From the NCBI GenBank assembly GCA_007115705.1, contig QXEO01000822.1, positions 684,253 through 748,252 of the forward strand: a stretch of 64,000 nt of DNA, read 5' to 3'. The position numbers and the translations under genes are program-made. Source of the stretch: Dactylis glomerata. Taxonomy: Eukaryota; Streptophyta; Magnoliopsida; Poales; Poaceae. This document shows positions 1 through 9,541 of this stretch, one piece after another; position 1 is the stretch's first letter; each line of letters begins with the position of its first letter. The notes under the pieces are model-generated. The model made no database searches and was not told the origin of the DNA. It saw nothing but the letters and a program-made list of their open reading frames with translations.

Positions 1-447
1 CTTTCACCTTTCCTTCTTCAGTACTCATGAATAGATATCATCGGGTGCGCGCCCAGCGCTCCCGATGGGAGTAGCCCCTGAGGCTATGGCCGAAGTTTTC
101 GGGTATAGGCTCTAGAAAATAGATAAGTATATTTTTGTACTTCTTCGTGTATCAATTGTCGACTTCCTTCACTTATGCAATGTATTCCTTTTCTTTGAAT
201 GTCACAAGCCCCCGAGTCGATGACGGGGTAAAATTTTGCTTCTTTGACAGATATCGTTCGTACTCCCTTCTTCTTTATTTTTTTTGCTGTGTTTTTCCCT
301 CTCTTCCTTCATCTTCTTTTTTCTCTTGTTCTTCTCTTTTCTTATGCATCCTTTTCCTAGATACGTTGACCTGTCTGTTATTGTCTGCTCTGGGTAGCAT
401 ATAAGAGCCTGTGATTATATTTTGGCCCTTGTAAAGGCCCATTATAC
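1..447. other. Non-coding 3' region of element A
   Basis: This lies between the antisense ORF and the unseen 3' LTR of A. On the minus strand it holds two purine tracts of the CTCGGGGGCT type (around 206-218 and 71-84), the sort of sequence that primes plus-strand synthesis in this group. The tract at 71-84 reads GCCTCAGGGGCTAC and is the better candidate for the working tract because it is nearest the missing LTR. A forward 89-codon reading frame at 135-404 is hydrophobic low-complexity sequence with no recognisable domain and I do not call it a gene. Confidence 0.5.
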
Positions 448-452
448 GTGCT

Positions 453-550
453 TATAAATAAAGCACGTCTGGCAATAGGTAAAAACCCTAATCCAGTGTT
501 TAGCTTTTCCGCCGCACCATCTTCCTCCTCTCAAACTCATCTAGGGTTTT
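453..550 (+). promoter_or_regulatory. Promoter-like region of the antisense ORF in element A
   Basis: A TATA box (TATAAATA, 453-460) lies 118 bp before the ATG at 571. Between them are AAAACCCTAA (about 481-490) and CTAGGGTTTT (541-550), the two orientations of the plant telo-box (AAACCCTAA) often found near the start of plant genes. The rest of the leader is pyrimidine-rich (cttcctcctctc), like a plant 5' UTR. The region acts on the plus strand, opposite to the retrotransposon's own transcript. Function is inferred from motif order only. Confidence 0.5.
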
Positions 551-570
551 TATTCCCAACTCCTGCATCC

Positions 571-1145
571 ATGGCTGATACAAGTGGATCTCGCTTGAAC
601 CTTGGCGCCCCGGTGGAGAAGCGGGGCCGCGGCCGCCCTCGCGGCAGTAAGAACAAGGCTTCAACTGATGCTTTGGTGGCTTCGTCGTCCGTTCTGTTGA
701 AGCGGCGCCCCGGCCGTCTGGCTAGGAGCAAAAACAAACCCAAGGTGCCTTTAGCTGCACCTGGTCCAAGTGCTCCTTCTGCTAACGCATCTTCTCCTCC
801 GCCTAGACTCTTCTCGTTCTTCTGCATCGCCGGCCCGCAATGTCATGAAATTCAGCGTCTCCCTCTGAATTTTACCAAGTTCATGGATGGGCGAAAACTG
901 CGGGAAGCTGTTCTTCGCGAGCACTCTGGGGGGGAGGAACTCCCTATGAAGTGGAAGTCTGGTACGACGGCGCCAGTGAACAATACTTCAAGGGCGGCTG
1001 GTCGCAATTTGCAGAGGACCATGACCTCCATCAAGGTTTTTTCATGACTTTCGACTTCCACGTTGGGACGTCAAAGTTCGACGTAAAAGCCTATGATTGC
1101 ACCCACTGCCAGAAGGAGTATGAAGCCGAAGTACATTTTCATTAA
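571..1145 (+). pseudogene. Antisense accessory ORF of element A: AT-hook plus B3-like protein (one frameshift)
   Basis: The ATG at 571 is chosen because it follows a TATA box and leader, and because the product then starts like its counterpart in element B. Residues about 17-29 form an AT-hook (KRGRGRPRGSKNK), a minor-groove DNA-binding motif; a weaker repeat (KRRPGRLARSKNK) follows near residue 51. From about 844 the product has the pattern of a plant B3 domain: LPLNF near its start, then GGWSQFAEDHDLHQG and a final FDVKAYD strand. Reading changes from frame 1 to frame 3 near the G run at 928-934; the C-terminal part runs to TAA at 1143-1145. It is antisense to pol and downstream of it. A DNA-binding role is inferred from the motifs; the B3 assignment is by eye. 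Confidence 0.65.
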
Positions 1146-1539
1146 TTACCTTTCTATGTAATCTCCTTCCCTGGTTGAATTTCTTCGTGTTATCTGTACT
1201 CAGTGACCATGCCTTTGCTATGTGCTTACTTTACTAATAAACCATGGGAACAAATCTCGTTCTGAGGTATGTGCATTAATATTTTATCGGGTTCCTTTGA
1301 ACCATTTATATAGCTGCCGCAATAGTGGGTTGTGATCAACCTTGTAGTATGTCGAAGATAACAACCATAATACTTAATAATAACCTGTTACTCTCTACTA
1401 AGTACGACTCCAGGGTCCAAGCCCCCGAGTGGAAAAAAATAAAATGTTTACATATATTGTCGAGTTGACCCAAGGAACCCGACCTGTGGCCTCATGTTCT
1501 GGGTTCGGAAAGTCAGAACTCGAAGAAATCTTATGTCAT
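1146..1539. other. Non-coding spacer between the antisense ORF and the pol end of element A
   Basis: No coding signal is seen on either strand. The minus strand contains a purine tract, ACTCGGGGGCTT (1419-1430), about 110 bp past the integrase stop. It looks like an extra copy of the plus-strand primer. The convergent ORFs (antisense ORF ending at 1145, pol ending at 1540) mean this spacer should hold the 3' ends of both transcripts. Confidence 0.5.
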
Positions 1540-2069
1540 CTATGCGTAGAATCGTCGTAGTTGCTCTGTATTCCACGGGTTACTCTCGTTTTGCCCCGTT
1601 TTCTTGTCTTGTAATCGATAGGCTCCTCCTGGTATCACTTCTGTCATGATGTAAGGTCCCACCCATGGGGACTCGAGTTTTCCATGCCCATCTTGCTTGA
1701 GTCGTAAGACTAGGTCTCCCACTATGAAAGATCGTGGACGAACTCGACTGTTGTGGTAATTGTGCAGGCTTTGCTGATATTGAGTGGCTCTGGCTAGTGC
1801 TACGTCCCTTGCCTCGTCGAGCGCATCGACATCATCCTGAAGTGCTTCTGTAGAAGTTGTCTCATCATATGTCGTGATTCTTGGAGCTTCATGCGTGATC
1901 TCTACTGGAAGCATGGCTTCTGCACTGTGGACCAGGAAGAAAGGTGTTTCTTGAGTAGCAGCGTTGGGCGTAGTTCGCAGACTCCAGAGCACGGAGGGTA
2001 ACTCGTCTATCCAAGCATTCTTGGCTTTCTCGAGGGGTGCCAACAGTCGTTTCTTTATCCCGCTGCATA
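1540..2069 (-). pseudogene. Element A integrase, C-terminal part
   Basis: This is the end of the Tat-type polyprotein, separated from its N-terminal part by element K. It contains the conserved WIDELPSVLWSLRTTPN segment after the catalytic core and the PFFLVHSAEAMLPVEI segment. A C-terminal domain with GDLVLRL and SPWVGPYIM follows, typical of Gypsy integrase tails, and it ends with RRFYA and a stop at 1540. The join to 13103 is defined by the TTAAG duplication. The open frame continues by chance into the LTR of K, so the true element A sequence starts at 2069. Confidence 0.85.
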
Positions 2070-2074
2070 TTAAG

Positions 2075-3223
2075 TGAAAGAGCATTTCCCGCCTAATTGA
2101 TTTTGGCGTTTGTTAACAATACATTATCTATTAATGTGGTGATTATGCTTTGCAGGATTTTATTATATTCTTGCACAAGATATTGGGTTTCCTATGTTAT
2201 ACTTGATAATTATCATTACCCAAAGGAAATTCTAGAGGAAATGGTGATAATATGCTCTGGGAGAAGTTTCAAATGAAGCTTGGACAGGAAGACCGGCTTT
2301 AGCCGGTCCCCAGACCGGCTATAGCCGGCCTGCTCATTTTCGGAAGGGGCAATGCGCCTCTGGCGTAACCCGGCTATTTCCGGCAGGGCCGGATATTTCA
2401 GACCGGCTTTAGCCGGTGTGGAGGCCGGCTTTAGCCGGTGTGACCGGCTTTAGCCGGACTTTCCTGGCAGGCAACGGTCAGATTTTGGGGGGGGGGGGGT
2501 ATAAATACCCCCCACCTTCTTCTCCAATGGGAAGCTCGTCCAAAATTGAAGAACACCATTATTTTGAGCCACCAAATCAACTAGATCTCCTCCCTCAACC
2601 CACCAAAGCTCTTGATCTTTGGAGAATCGAAGGAGAAGACCATCATCTACATCCTCACCGCAGCGATTTGATTTCCCCTCTCATTTGCTTGAGGGCCCTT
2701 GTGTCTTGGGTTCCCTTGTGTCCCAAGACCTTGATTTGTGTATTTGATATATTGCTACTTGTTGTTTGACAGCATTGTGTTGTGCTTGGGAGCCTCCAAT
2801 TCGGTTGTGGATGCGTGCCCCAAGATTGTAAAGGCCGGTTCCGCCTTGAGGAATCCCTTAGTGGAAAGTGAGCTAGGCCTTTGTGGCGGAAGCTTGCACC
2901 GTAGAATAGGGTGAGCCTTTGTGGCGTTGGTTAGGCCTTTGTGGCAACCACACCCCTCCAACGTAGACGTACTTCCCCTAAAAAGGAAGGAACTACGGGA
3001 ATTACATCCGTGTCTCCGTGTGCTCCACTCTCGGTTACCTCTATCCTTTATTGCCTTTATATCTTGTATCTTGCTTAGCTTGCTAGTTGTCATATAGGTA
3101 AATTCACCTTAGTTGCATATCTAGAGAATTTACCTTTTGTGTCAAGCCTAAATTGAAAAAGAATTAAAATTTGAGTAGCACCTATTCACCCCCCCCCCTC
3201 TAGGTGCCCTTTCGATCCGTTCA
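2075..3223 (+). repeat. 5' LTR of element K
   Basis: It begins TGAAAGAGCATTTCCC and ends CCGTTCA, directly before the primer site. It carries five copies of an ACCGGCTTTAGCCGGT-type palindrome (2292-2457), a TATA box at 2500-2507 in a G/C-run frame, and a C run near the 3' end (about 3189-3198). The 1149-bp length differs from the 3' LTR mainly by palindrome copies and homopolymer lengths. Confidence 0.93.
2292..2513 (+). promoter_or_regulatory. Sirevirus LTR promoter: palindrome cluster and TATA box
   Basis: Near-perfect 14-16 bp palindromes of the type CCGGCTATAGCCGG stand at 2292-2307, 2314-2329, 2402-2417, 2424-2439 and 2442-2457. The TATA box (TATAAATA, 2500-2507) follows, preceded by a run of 13 G and followed by six C, so the two arms can pair around it. 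The same layout recurs in the 3' LTR, with TATA at 12374-12381. Palindrome arrays before the TATA box are known for Sireviruses. Their role is probably in transcription or silencing, which is inference. Confidence 0.75.
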
Positions 3224-3225
3224 AT

Positions 3226-3237
3226 TGGTATCAGAGC
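3226..3237 (+). promoter_or_regulatory. Primer binding site of element K
   Basis: TGGTATCAGAGC, two bases after the LTR end, is complementary to the 3' end of initiator methionine tRNA, the usual primer of plant Copia elements. Confidence 0.92.
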
Positions 3238-3272
3238 CTCGGCTCTTAATTCGGGCTTAACCGCCTAAGAGT

Positions 3273-5725
3273 ATGGATCCTCCACCTAAAGAGGGCTCGG
3301 GTCAAGTCTCTATGGATGAGTTCAAATCTTTGGAATCATCCATGACTTCCATGACATCTCAAATAAGTGAGATGCGTGAAATGATCGCGCAACTCATGCA
3401 AGCTAAAACTAATGCTCCTCCACCTCCGGAAAAACCCGCTACTCCACAAGTGGAGAATGTGGGGATAGATGAGGAGGGTGCCGACAAAAATGGCGATGCT
3501 AAGTCTTCCACCAAGGGCGATGGGAAAGGTGAATACCCGCATTGGTATTCACCCGACCCGCCGGTTCCTCATCCTCATATTAACCATAGAGGTGATCCGC
3601 CTAAGCTTGATGCATTAAACTTTGGTCAATGGCAATATCAAATGATCTCTCATATGCGCAGTTCTTGCATTGAGCTTTGGAGGATTGTTGAAGAAGGATT
3701 CAAGGCCGTGGATCCCACCAACATGACGAGAAGAGAGACGGTCAATAGTCAACTCAATGCAACCGCTCTCCACATGATTCAAGTCGCTGTTGGGCCCAAG
3801 GACTTGCCTCACATCCAACATTTCTCCACCGCCAAAGAAGCTTGGCAAGGACTCTCCGACGTCTTTGTTGGCAATGAGAGCATGAAGAAAACAAGATATA
3901 TTGCCTTCTCAAATCAAGCGGAGGGTTTCTTCATGATGGATGGTGAGGATCATCAAGAGATGTATAGAAGACTCAAGGCTATTGCTACCACCTTCAAGAA
4001 CCTCGGTGCTCACCATATTGATGATGAGTGGATCAAGATGAAGTACATTCTTGCTCTCACTCCATATGAGCCCGCGGATGTGAAGAGTGTTCAAGGAAAG
4101 CACAACTTCAATGAGATGACCTCCAATCAAGTGATGCAAGAGATTCAAGCCTACAAGGTGTCCGCACAAAATGCGGAAGATGCTCGTGCTCGTGCCATAG
4201 GAATGCAAAGAAGCTCCAATCTTGCATTAAAAGCTAGTGTGGTTGAGAAAGAGCTTCCACTTCAAGCAAGCATGGAAGCAAGGCTTGAAATGTGTCCCGA
4301 GGACATAAGACATGAGTACAATGAGCACATGGCCTTCTATGGAAAAACCTTTTGGGTTGATCCACACAAGGCCAAAGAAGACAATCAAAGAAGAAGCAAG
4401 TCAAGTGGCTATCAAAGGAATGACAACAATGGTCAAAGGGTGAGGACATGATACAATTGCAATGATAGATTTCACTTTGTTGCTGAGTGCCCTTATGAGA
4501 AGAGAGAAGACCATGGTGGAAAGCTCATCTTCAAAAGCAAGACCAAGTCACCATCCAAGAAGCCATTTGTGAAGAAGGGTGGACCAAAGAAGAAACAACC
4601 AAAGTTTGTGTTCTTGACTCAAGAAGAGTACTCCGCAAGTGAGAGTGATGAAGAAGAAACCACAACTAGTGAGATGGCCGCAATGGCAACCACCTCCACT
4701 TCCTCCACATCACTCTTTGAATCCCCCAATGAGGACTCTCTTCCCAAGAACGTCAAGTGCCTTATGGCCAAGTCTTCCGAGGTATCACCCACATCTTTCT
4801 CTTCCTCTAAGACAAATGATGCTTCCTTGAATGATCTTGCTAGTCTTAGAGTAAAGGAATAAATTGTTGCTTTTGATGATTATGTGTTCACAAGCTTCAC
4901 TTTGAACGTCTATTGAGCCAATATGGCAAAACTCTTGAAAAACTAGATGAACAAATGAGGCTTGAAAAAGAATATGCTCAAGATATTGCCTCACTAACCG
5001 AGTCTCTTGAAGAAGAGCAAGAGGAACGAGCAACTCTTGAAGAGAAGCTCGATTCCATTGAGGAAGCTAATAATGAAGTTGTTTCCAAACTCATTAAAGA
5101 GCGAGATCATGCTCGTGCTAAAGTAAAAATGCTTAAAAAGGTAAAGGTTGAATTTGGTGTTGGTCATGATATACTTGTTAAGGATTTAGAAGATCTTGAC
5201 AAGGCTCACAAGGCCTTGAAAAGTGAACACTCTATTCTTACCAAGTCACATGAACAACTTTAAATTCAATTAACTAAGAATAATGTGCCTAGTTCTTCTA
5301 CTTCTACTTGTGATCATGCAAATGTTATTGAAGAAAATGCTAGGTTGAAAGATGAGCTTGCCAAGTCCTCCATTCCCATAGGTGAGAAAAACTTGAATGA
5401 CCTTTTGAGTAAGCAAAAGGCATTTGGTGATAAATCAGGGATTGGCTATGTCTCAAAGAAGAAGAAGAAGAACAACAAGAAAAAGAAGGCCAAGCCCGCT
5501 CAAGCAAAGAAGGATCCTATTGTGGGTGGCAAAGCCACTCATGATGATCATGCGGGAATTGCTAACCCTCACTATGTTTTATTTCGTGATTATTATGGTG
5601 ATGTTTATGCAAAATATGTTGGTCCAAATGATGGTTATATTGCTTGGTCTATTTGGGTTCCAAAGACCCTTGTTGCTAACAAAAGAGGACCCATTGAAAA
5701 ATGGGGACCTAAAACCAAGCAATGA
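3273..5725 (+). pseudogene. Element K gag (nucleocapsid and coiled-coil tail), broken
   Basis: The ATG at 3273 starts a 392-codon frame with a charged N-terminus, then the Copia capsid region (LNFGQWQYQM, AKEAWQGLSDVF). A TGA at about 4449 falls exactly on what should be the first cysteine of the CCHC zinc knuckle; the rest (YNCNDRFHFVAECP) is still readable. Gag then continues through a lysine-rich stretch (4569-4862), a long heptad-like coiled coil (4913-5263, rich in E, K and L) and a poly-lysine segment (5456-5500). Further stops stand near 4860, 4915 and 5261, so this gag cannot give one product. Long gag tails with coiled coils are typical of Sireviruses. Confidence 0.85.
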
Positions 5726-5735
5726 TCTCTTGTAG

Positions 5736-7139
5736 GACTATGCTTCCGGTGGATCAAAATGGGTGCTTGATAGTGGATGCACAAGTCATATGATCGGAAG
5801 CAAGGAGATTATGACGGAGATGAGGCCTAATGACAATCATATAACCGTCACTTATGGAGACATGTCACAATCCGAGGTATTGGGTCTTGGCAAGGTGGTG
5901 GTCGCACCGGATATTTCCCTTGTGGACGTCATGCTTGTTGAGACCCTAGGTTACAATTTACTTTTAGTTCGTGCACTTGGTAAGATGGGCTTTGCCGTCT
6001 TCATTGATAATGACATTGTGGTACTCTTGTGGAGCAAGTCTCTAAAGGTCGCTTTCGTTGGACACATTGAAAATAACTTGTATGTGGTGGACTTTTCCGG
6101 GAAAACCACTACAAGTGCAATGTGTTTATTTGGAAAGGCCGATGTGGGTTGGCTTTGGCATCGCCGACTAGCCCATGTCAATATGAGAACTTTGCAAAGC
6201 CTTCACAAGGGTGGCCACATACTCGGACTAAAAGAGAATGTTTCTTTTGCCAAAGATCGTGTTTGCAGGGCTTGCGTTCTAGGAAAAATGCATGATTCTC
6301 CCCACCCAAGCAAGACTATCATTTCTTCCAAGAGGATCTTGGAGCTCCTTCATGTGGATCTTTTTGGTCCTCCCTCTCATGCAAGTCTTGGTGGGAAGAA
6401 ATATTGTTTGGTGATTGTTGATGACTATTCAAGATATACTTGGGTCTACTTCTTCAAGCATAAGAGTGAGACTCAACAAACCGTCATCGACTTTGCCAAG
6501 GAAGTTGAACGTCAACATGGGCAAACTATTTTGGCAATTAGAAGTGACAATGGCTCGGAGTTCAAGAACTACACCTTAAATGGATTTCTTAGTGATGAGG
6601 GGATTCGTCATCAATATTCCGCTGCATACACCCCTCAACAAAATGGTGTAGCTGAAAGGAAGAACCAGACTCTTATGGATATGGCTAGGTCCATGTTGGC
6701 AGAGTTTAAGTCTCCATACAACTTTTGGGCCGAAGCTATCTCTACGGCTTGTCACTCTTCAAACCGGCTCTTCCTCCGCAAAGGCGTAAACAAGACTCCA
6801 TATGAAATACTCACCAGAAGCAAGCCCAACATCTCCTACTTCCGATTTTTCGGGTGTAAGTGTTTCTTTCAAAGAAAAGGAGTTCGTTTAGGTAAATTTG
6901 ATCCGAAAGCAATAGAAGGTATTTTTGTTGGTTATGGTGCCGAATCCCACACTTATAGAGTCTTCAACAAGTCCACCGGGCGTGTTGAAGAATCTTGTAG
7001 TGTGGTATTCGAAGAAAATGATGGCTCCCAAGGGGGGCGAGATGTTGTTTCTTGTGATGTAAATGATGAAATACCTCGAGAAGCCATAGGAAGAATGGGC
7101 GTGGGATTTTTCCGCCCCATTGAGGGACTTGGAACTTAA
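5736..7139 (+). pseudogene. Element K protease and integrase
   Basis: The frame starts with the Copia protease active site (VLDSGCTSHM, about 5764). Then come the GAG-pre-integrase zinc-binding region (HRRLAHVN and CRACVLGK) and the integrase core with all three acidic residues visible: VDLFGP, SDNGSEF and NGVAERKN. The WVYFFKHKSE and CFFQRKG segments match Copia integrases. A TAG lies just upstream, and the frame closes at 7139 by a frameshift near 7110-7140; RT continues in another frame. Domain content is complete apart from these breaks. Confidence 0.9.
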
Positions 7140-8781
7140 AGGTCATACCCTTGAGAGGGTTATTGGAGATTTAAGAAGCAAAGTGTCAACCCGGCGTCAA
7201 TTGGCACAATTTAGCTCTCATCATGCTTATATCTCCATGGTTGAACCCAAGAAAGTATTTGAAGCACTTGAAGATCCGGATTGGTTGGATGCTATGCATG
7301 AAGAACTCAACAACTTCAAGCGCAATAATGTATGGGTGTTAGTGGAGAAGCCAAAGGAGTGCCGCAATGTGATTGGCACAAAGTGGATATTCAAGAACAA
7401 GCAAGATGAGCATGGAATTGTTGTGAGGAACAAGGCAAGATTGGTTGCTCAAGGTTTCTCTCAAGTTGAAGGCATTGACTTTGGAGAGACTTATGCTCCC
7501 GTGGCTCATCTTGAGTCCATCCGTATCCTTCTTGCATATGCCACTCATCATAATTTTAAGTTGCAACAAATGGATGTTAAGAGTGCATTTCTTAATGGTC
7601 CATTGAAAGAGGAAGTGTATGTTAAGCAACCCCCGGGGTTTGAGGATCTCAACTTTCCTAACCATGTCTACAAACTCCATAAGGGACTCTATGGCCTTAA
7701 ACAAGCCCCACGTGCGTGGTATGAGCACCTTAGGGAGTTGTTGGTAGACCGTGGGTTTGAAGTTGGGCAAATCGATCCTACTCTTTTTACTAAGAGGGTC
7801 AATGGGGAGCTTTTCGTATGCCAACTATATGTTGATGATATTATCTTTGGCTCTACTAAGAAAGCTTTTAATGATGAATTTTCAAAGCTTATGACCGATA
7901 GGTTCGAGATGTCTATGATGGGCGAAATGAAGTTCTTTCTTGGTTTTGAAATCAAGCAATTGAAAGAAGGGACTTTCATTTATCAAGCCAAATATGTCCA
8001 AGACATGCTCAAGAGGTTTAAGATGAAAGAACTAAATGGGGCCGCCACACCAATGGCCACAAAATGTCATCTTGAACTTGATCCCAATGGTAAAGATGTG
8101 GATCAAAAGGTATACCGTTCTATGATCGGTTCTTTGCTTTACCTTTGCGCATCTAGACCCGATATTGTGTTGAGTGTAGGTGTGTGTGCAAGGTATCAAG
8201 CCGCTCCTAAAGAAAGCCACCTTATGGCGGTTAAGAGAATCTTTCGATATTTGGTTCATACCCCAACTTATGGGCTTTGGTATCCCAAAGGCTCGGATTT
8301 CTCTCTTTGTGGCTTCACGGATTCGGATTGGGCCGGTGACAAGGATGATAGGAAATCAACCTCCGGAGCTTGCCAATTTCTTGGTAGGTCTTTGGTGTGT
8401 TGGTCTTCTAAGAAGCAAAATTGTATATCTCTCTCCACCGCCGAAGCCGAATATATTGCCGCCGCAAGTGGATGCACTCAATTGTTGTGGATGAGGCAAA
8501 CTTTAAAGGAATATGGTGTCAATTGTGACAAAGTGCCTCTTTTATGTGACAATGAGAGTGCTATCAAGATAGCCTATAATCCGGTGCAACATTCAAGAAC
8601 CAAGCATATTGAGATCCGGAATCATTTTATTAGAGATCATGTTGCCCGTGGTGATATTGAGCTTGCATATGTAAGCACCAAGGATCAACTTGCCGACATA
8701 TTCACGAAGCCCCTTGATGAAGCAAGATTTGGATATTTGAGGAATGAGCTAAATATCATTGATTCAAGGAGTGTGGCTTGA
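7120..8781 (+). CDS. Element K reverse transcriptase and RNase H
   Basis: An uninterrupted 553-codon frame. RT starts around WLDAMHEELNNF and shows KARLVAQGFSQ, the first catalytic aspartate in QMDVKSAFLNG, and the intact catalytic box LYVDDIIFG. RNase H follows with FTDSDWAGDKDDRKS, the acidic residue in STAEAEYIAA, and LCDNESAIK. The Copia tail LADIFTKPL precedes the stop at 8781. This is the best-preserved coding segment of the window, but it is cut off from protease-integrase by a frameshift, so it is not expressed as part of a normal polyprotein from this copy. Confidence 0.92.
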   Translation: MRDLELKGHTLERVIGDLRSKVSTRRQLAQFSSHHAYISMVEPKKVFEALEDPDWLDAMHEELNNFKRNNVWVLVEKPKECRNVIGTKWIFKNKQDEHGIVVRNKARLVAQGFSQVEGIDFGETYAPVAHLESIRILLAYATHHNFKLQQMDVKSAFLNGPLKEEVYVKQPPGFEDLNFPNHVYKLHKGLYGLKQAPRAWYEHLRELLVDRGFEVGQIDPTLFTKRVNGELFVCQLYVDDIIFGSTKKAFNDEFSKLMTDRFEMSMMGEMKFFLGFEIKQLKEGTFIYQAKYVQDMLKRFKMKELNGAATPMATKCHLELDPNGKDVDQKVYRSMIGSLLYLCASRPDIVLSVGVCARYQAAPKESHLMAVKRIFRYLVHTPTYGLWYPKGSDFSLCGFTDSDWAGDKDDRKSTSGACQFLGRSLVCWSSKKQNCISLSTAEAEYIAAASGCTQLLWMRQTLKEYGVNCDKVPLLCDNESAIKIAYNPVQHSRTKHIEIRNHFIRDHVARGDIELAYVSTKDQLADIFTKPLDEARFGYLRNELNIIDSRSVA

Positions 8782-9541
8782 GCATCTTGCCAATACACCT
8801 ATTTTTCAATACTTGTTTGGTTTAGGTGTGGGCATAGAGATAGGGGGAGTGCGGTCCTAATTAATTGGGCTATCCCTCCCCCCATAATGCCAATAGTGAC
8901 AAAATTGCTCTCGTTCTATCATTTTTGTGATATATGAGTTTCAAAGACGAGTATTGGTTATGGACCCAAGATATATCTTCGCGGTCCAATGCCATAACAC
9001 TCATACATGGTGGCCTCGGCCACCGACCTCTTCTTTTCGAAGAGTTGATTCCTTGCAAATTCTATTTGAGTTTATTTGAACTTTTTCGTCTTCGTCTCTA
9101 TCCTTGATATGGGAAGGCACTTGCATTGGATTTTTCAAAAGATTTCTTGTGTTTGCAATGTCAAGTGCCGAGAACCACTCCATGCATGTTTTCTGTCCTA
9201 AGCCCACTTATCTAAAGCCATAGCATCTCTCTCTTGCATGTCCAGAAGCTCATATTCCAGCTTTCCTGTTTTTGGCAATCTAGGCCGGCTATTGCCGGAC
9301 TTTGTCCGGAAATAGCCGGTGGGGCGGCTATAGCCGGTCCCTACACCGGCTAAAGCCGGCCTCTGCGTGAGGGACGGATTTTTCCTCTTTAGGGCTGTGG
9401 GGTGAGGGGTTACCTCATTTTCCCCACGCTCTCTATTCTCCTGCCGCCTCCATGCCCTAGCCCGCCGCCGCCGCCGTTCTTCGACGCTCCGGTCGCCGGA
9501 GCCCCTTCTCCGGCCGGCCACTCCTCTCCGGCGCCTCTCCC
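8782..9541 (+). promoter_or_regulatory. Region between pol and ORF3 of element K, with an inverted palindrome cluster
   Basis: No ORF here has a recognisable domain. A first purine tract (TAGGGGGAG) is at 8841-8849. A cluster of CCGGCTATAGCCGG-type palindromes lies at 9283-9360; where the centre is asymmetric it reads AAA, the reverse complement of the TTT centre common in the LTRs. A GC-rich leader-like stretch with CCGCCGCCGCCG follows and leads to the ATG at 9542. The layout (palindromes, then leader, then ATG) resembles the LTR promoter and suggests a second promoter for ORF3. No clear TATA box is seen. Confidence 0.45.

Noticed and set aside
135..404. Plus-strand frame of 89 codons upstream of the antisense ORF of A
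   Set aside because: Hydrophobic T-rich low-complexity sequence before the TATA box; no domain and no counterpart in B.
2292..2457. CRISPR-like array of short palindromes
   Set aside because: Plant Sirevirus LTR; spacing irregular, no spacers of constant length.
9198..9521. Minus-strand frame of 107 codons, Arg-rich
   Set aside because: Complement of the GC-rich leader of ORF3 and the palindrome cluster.
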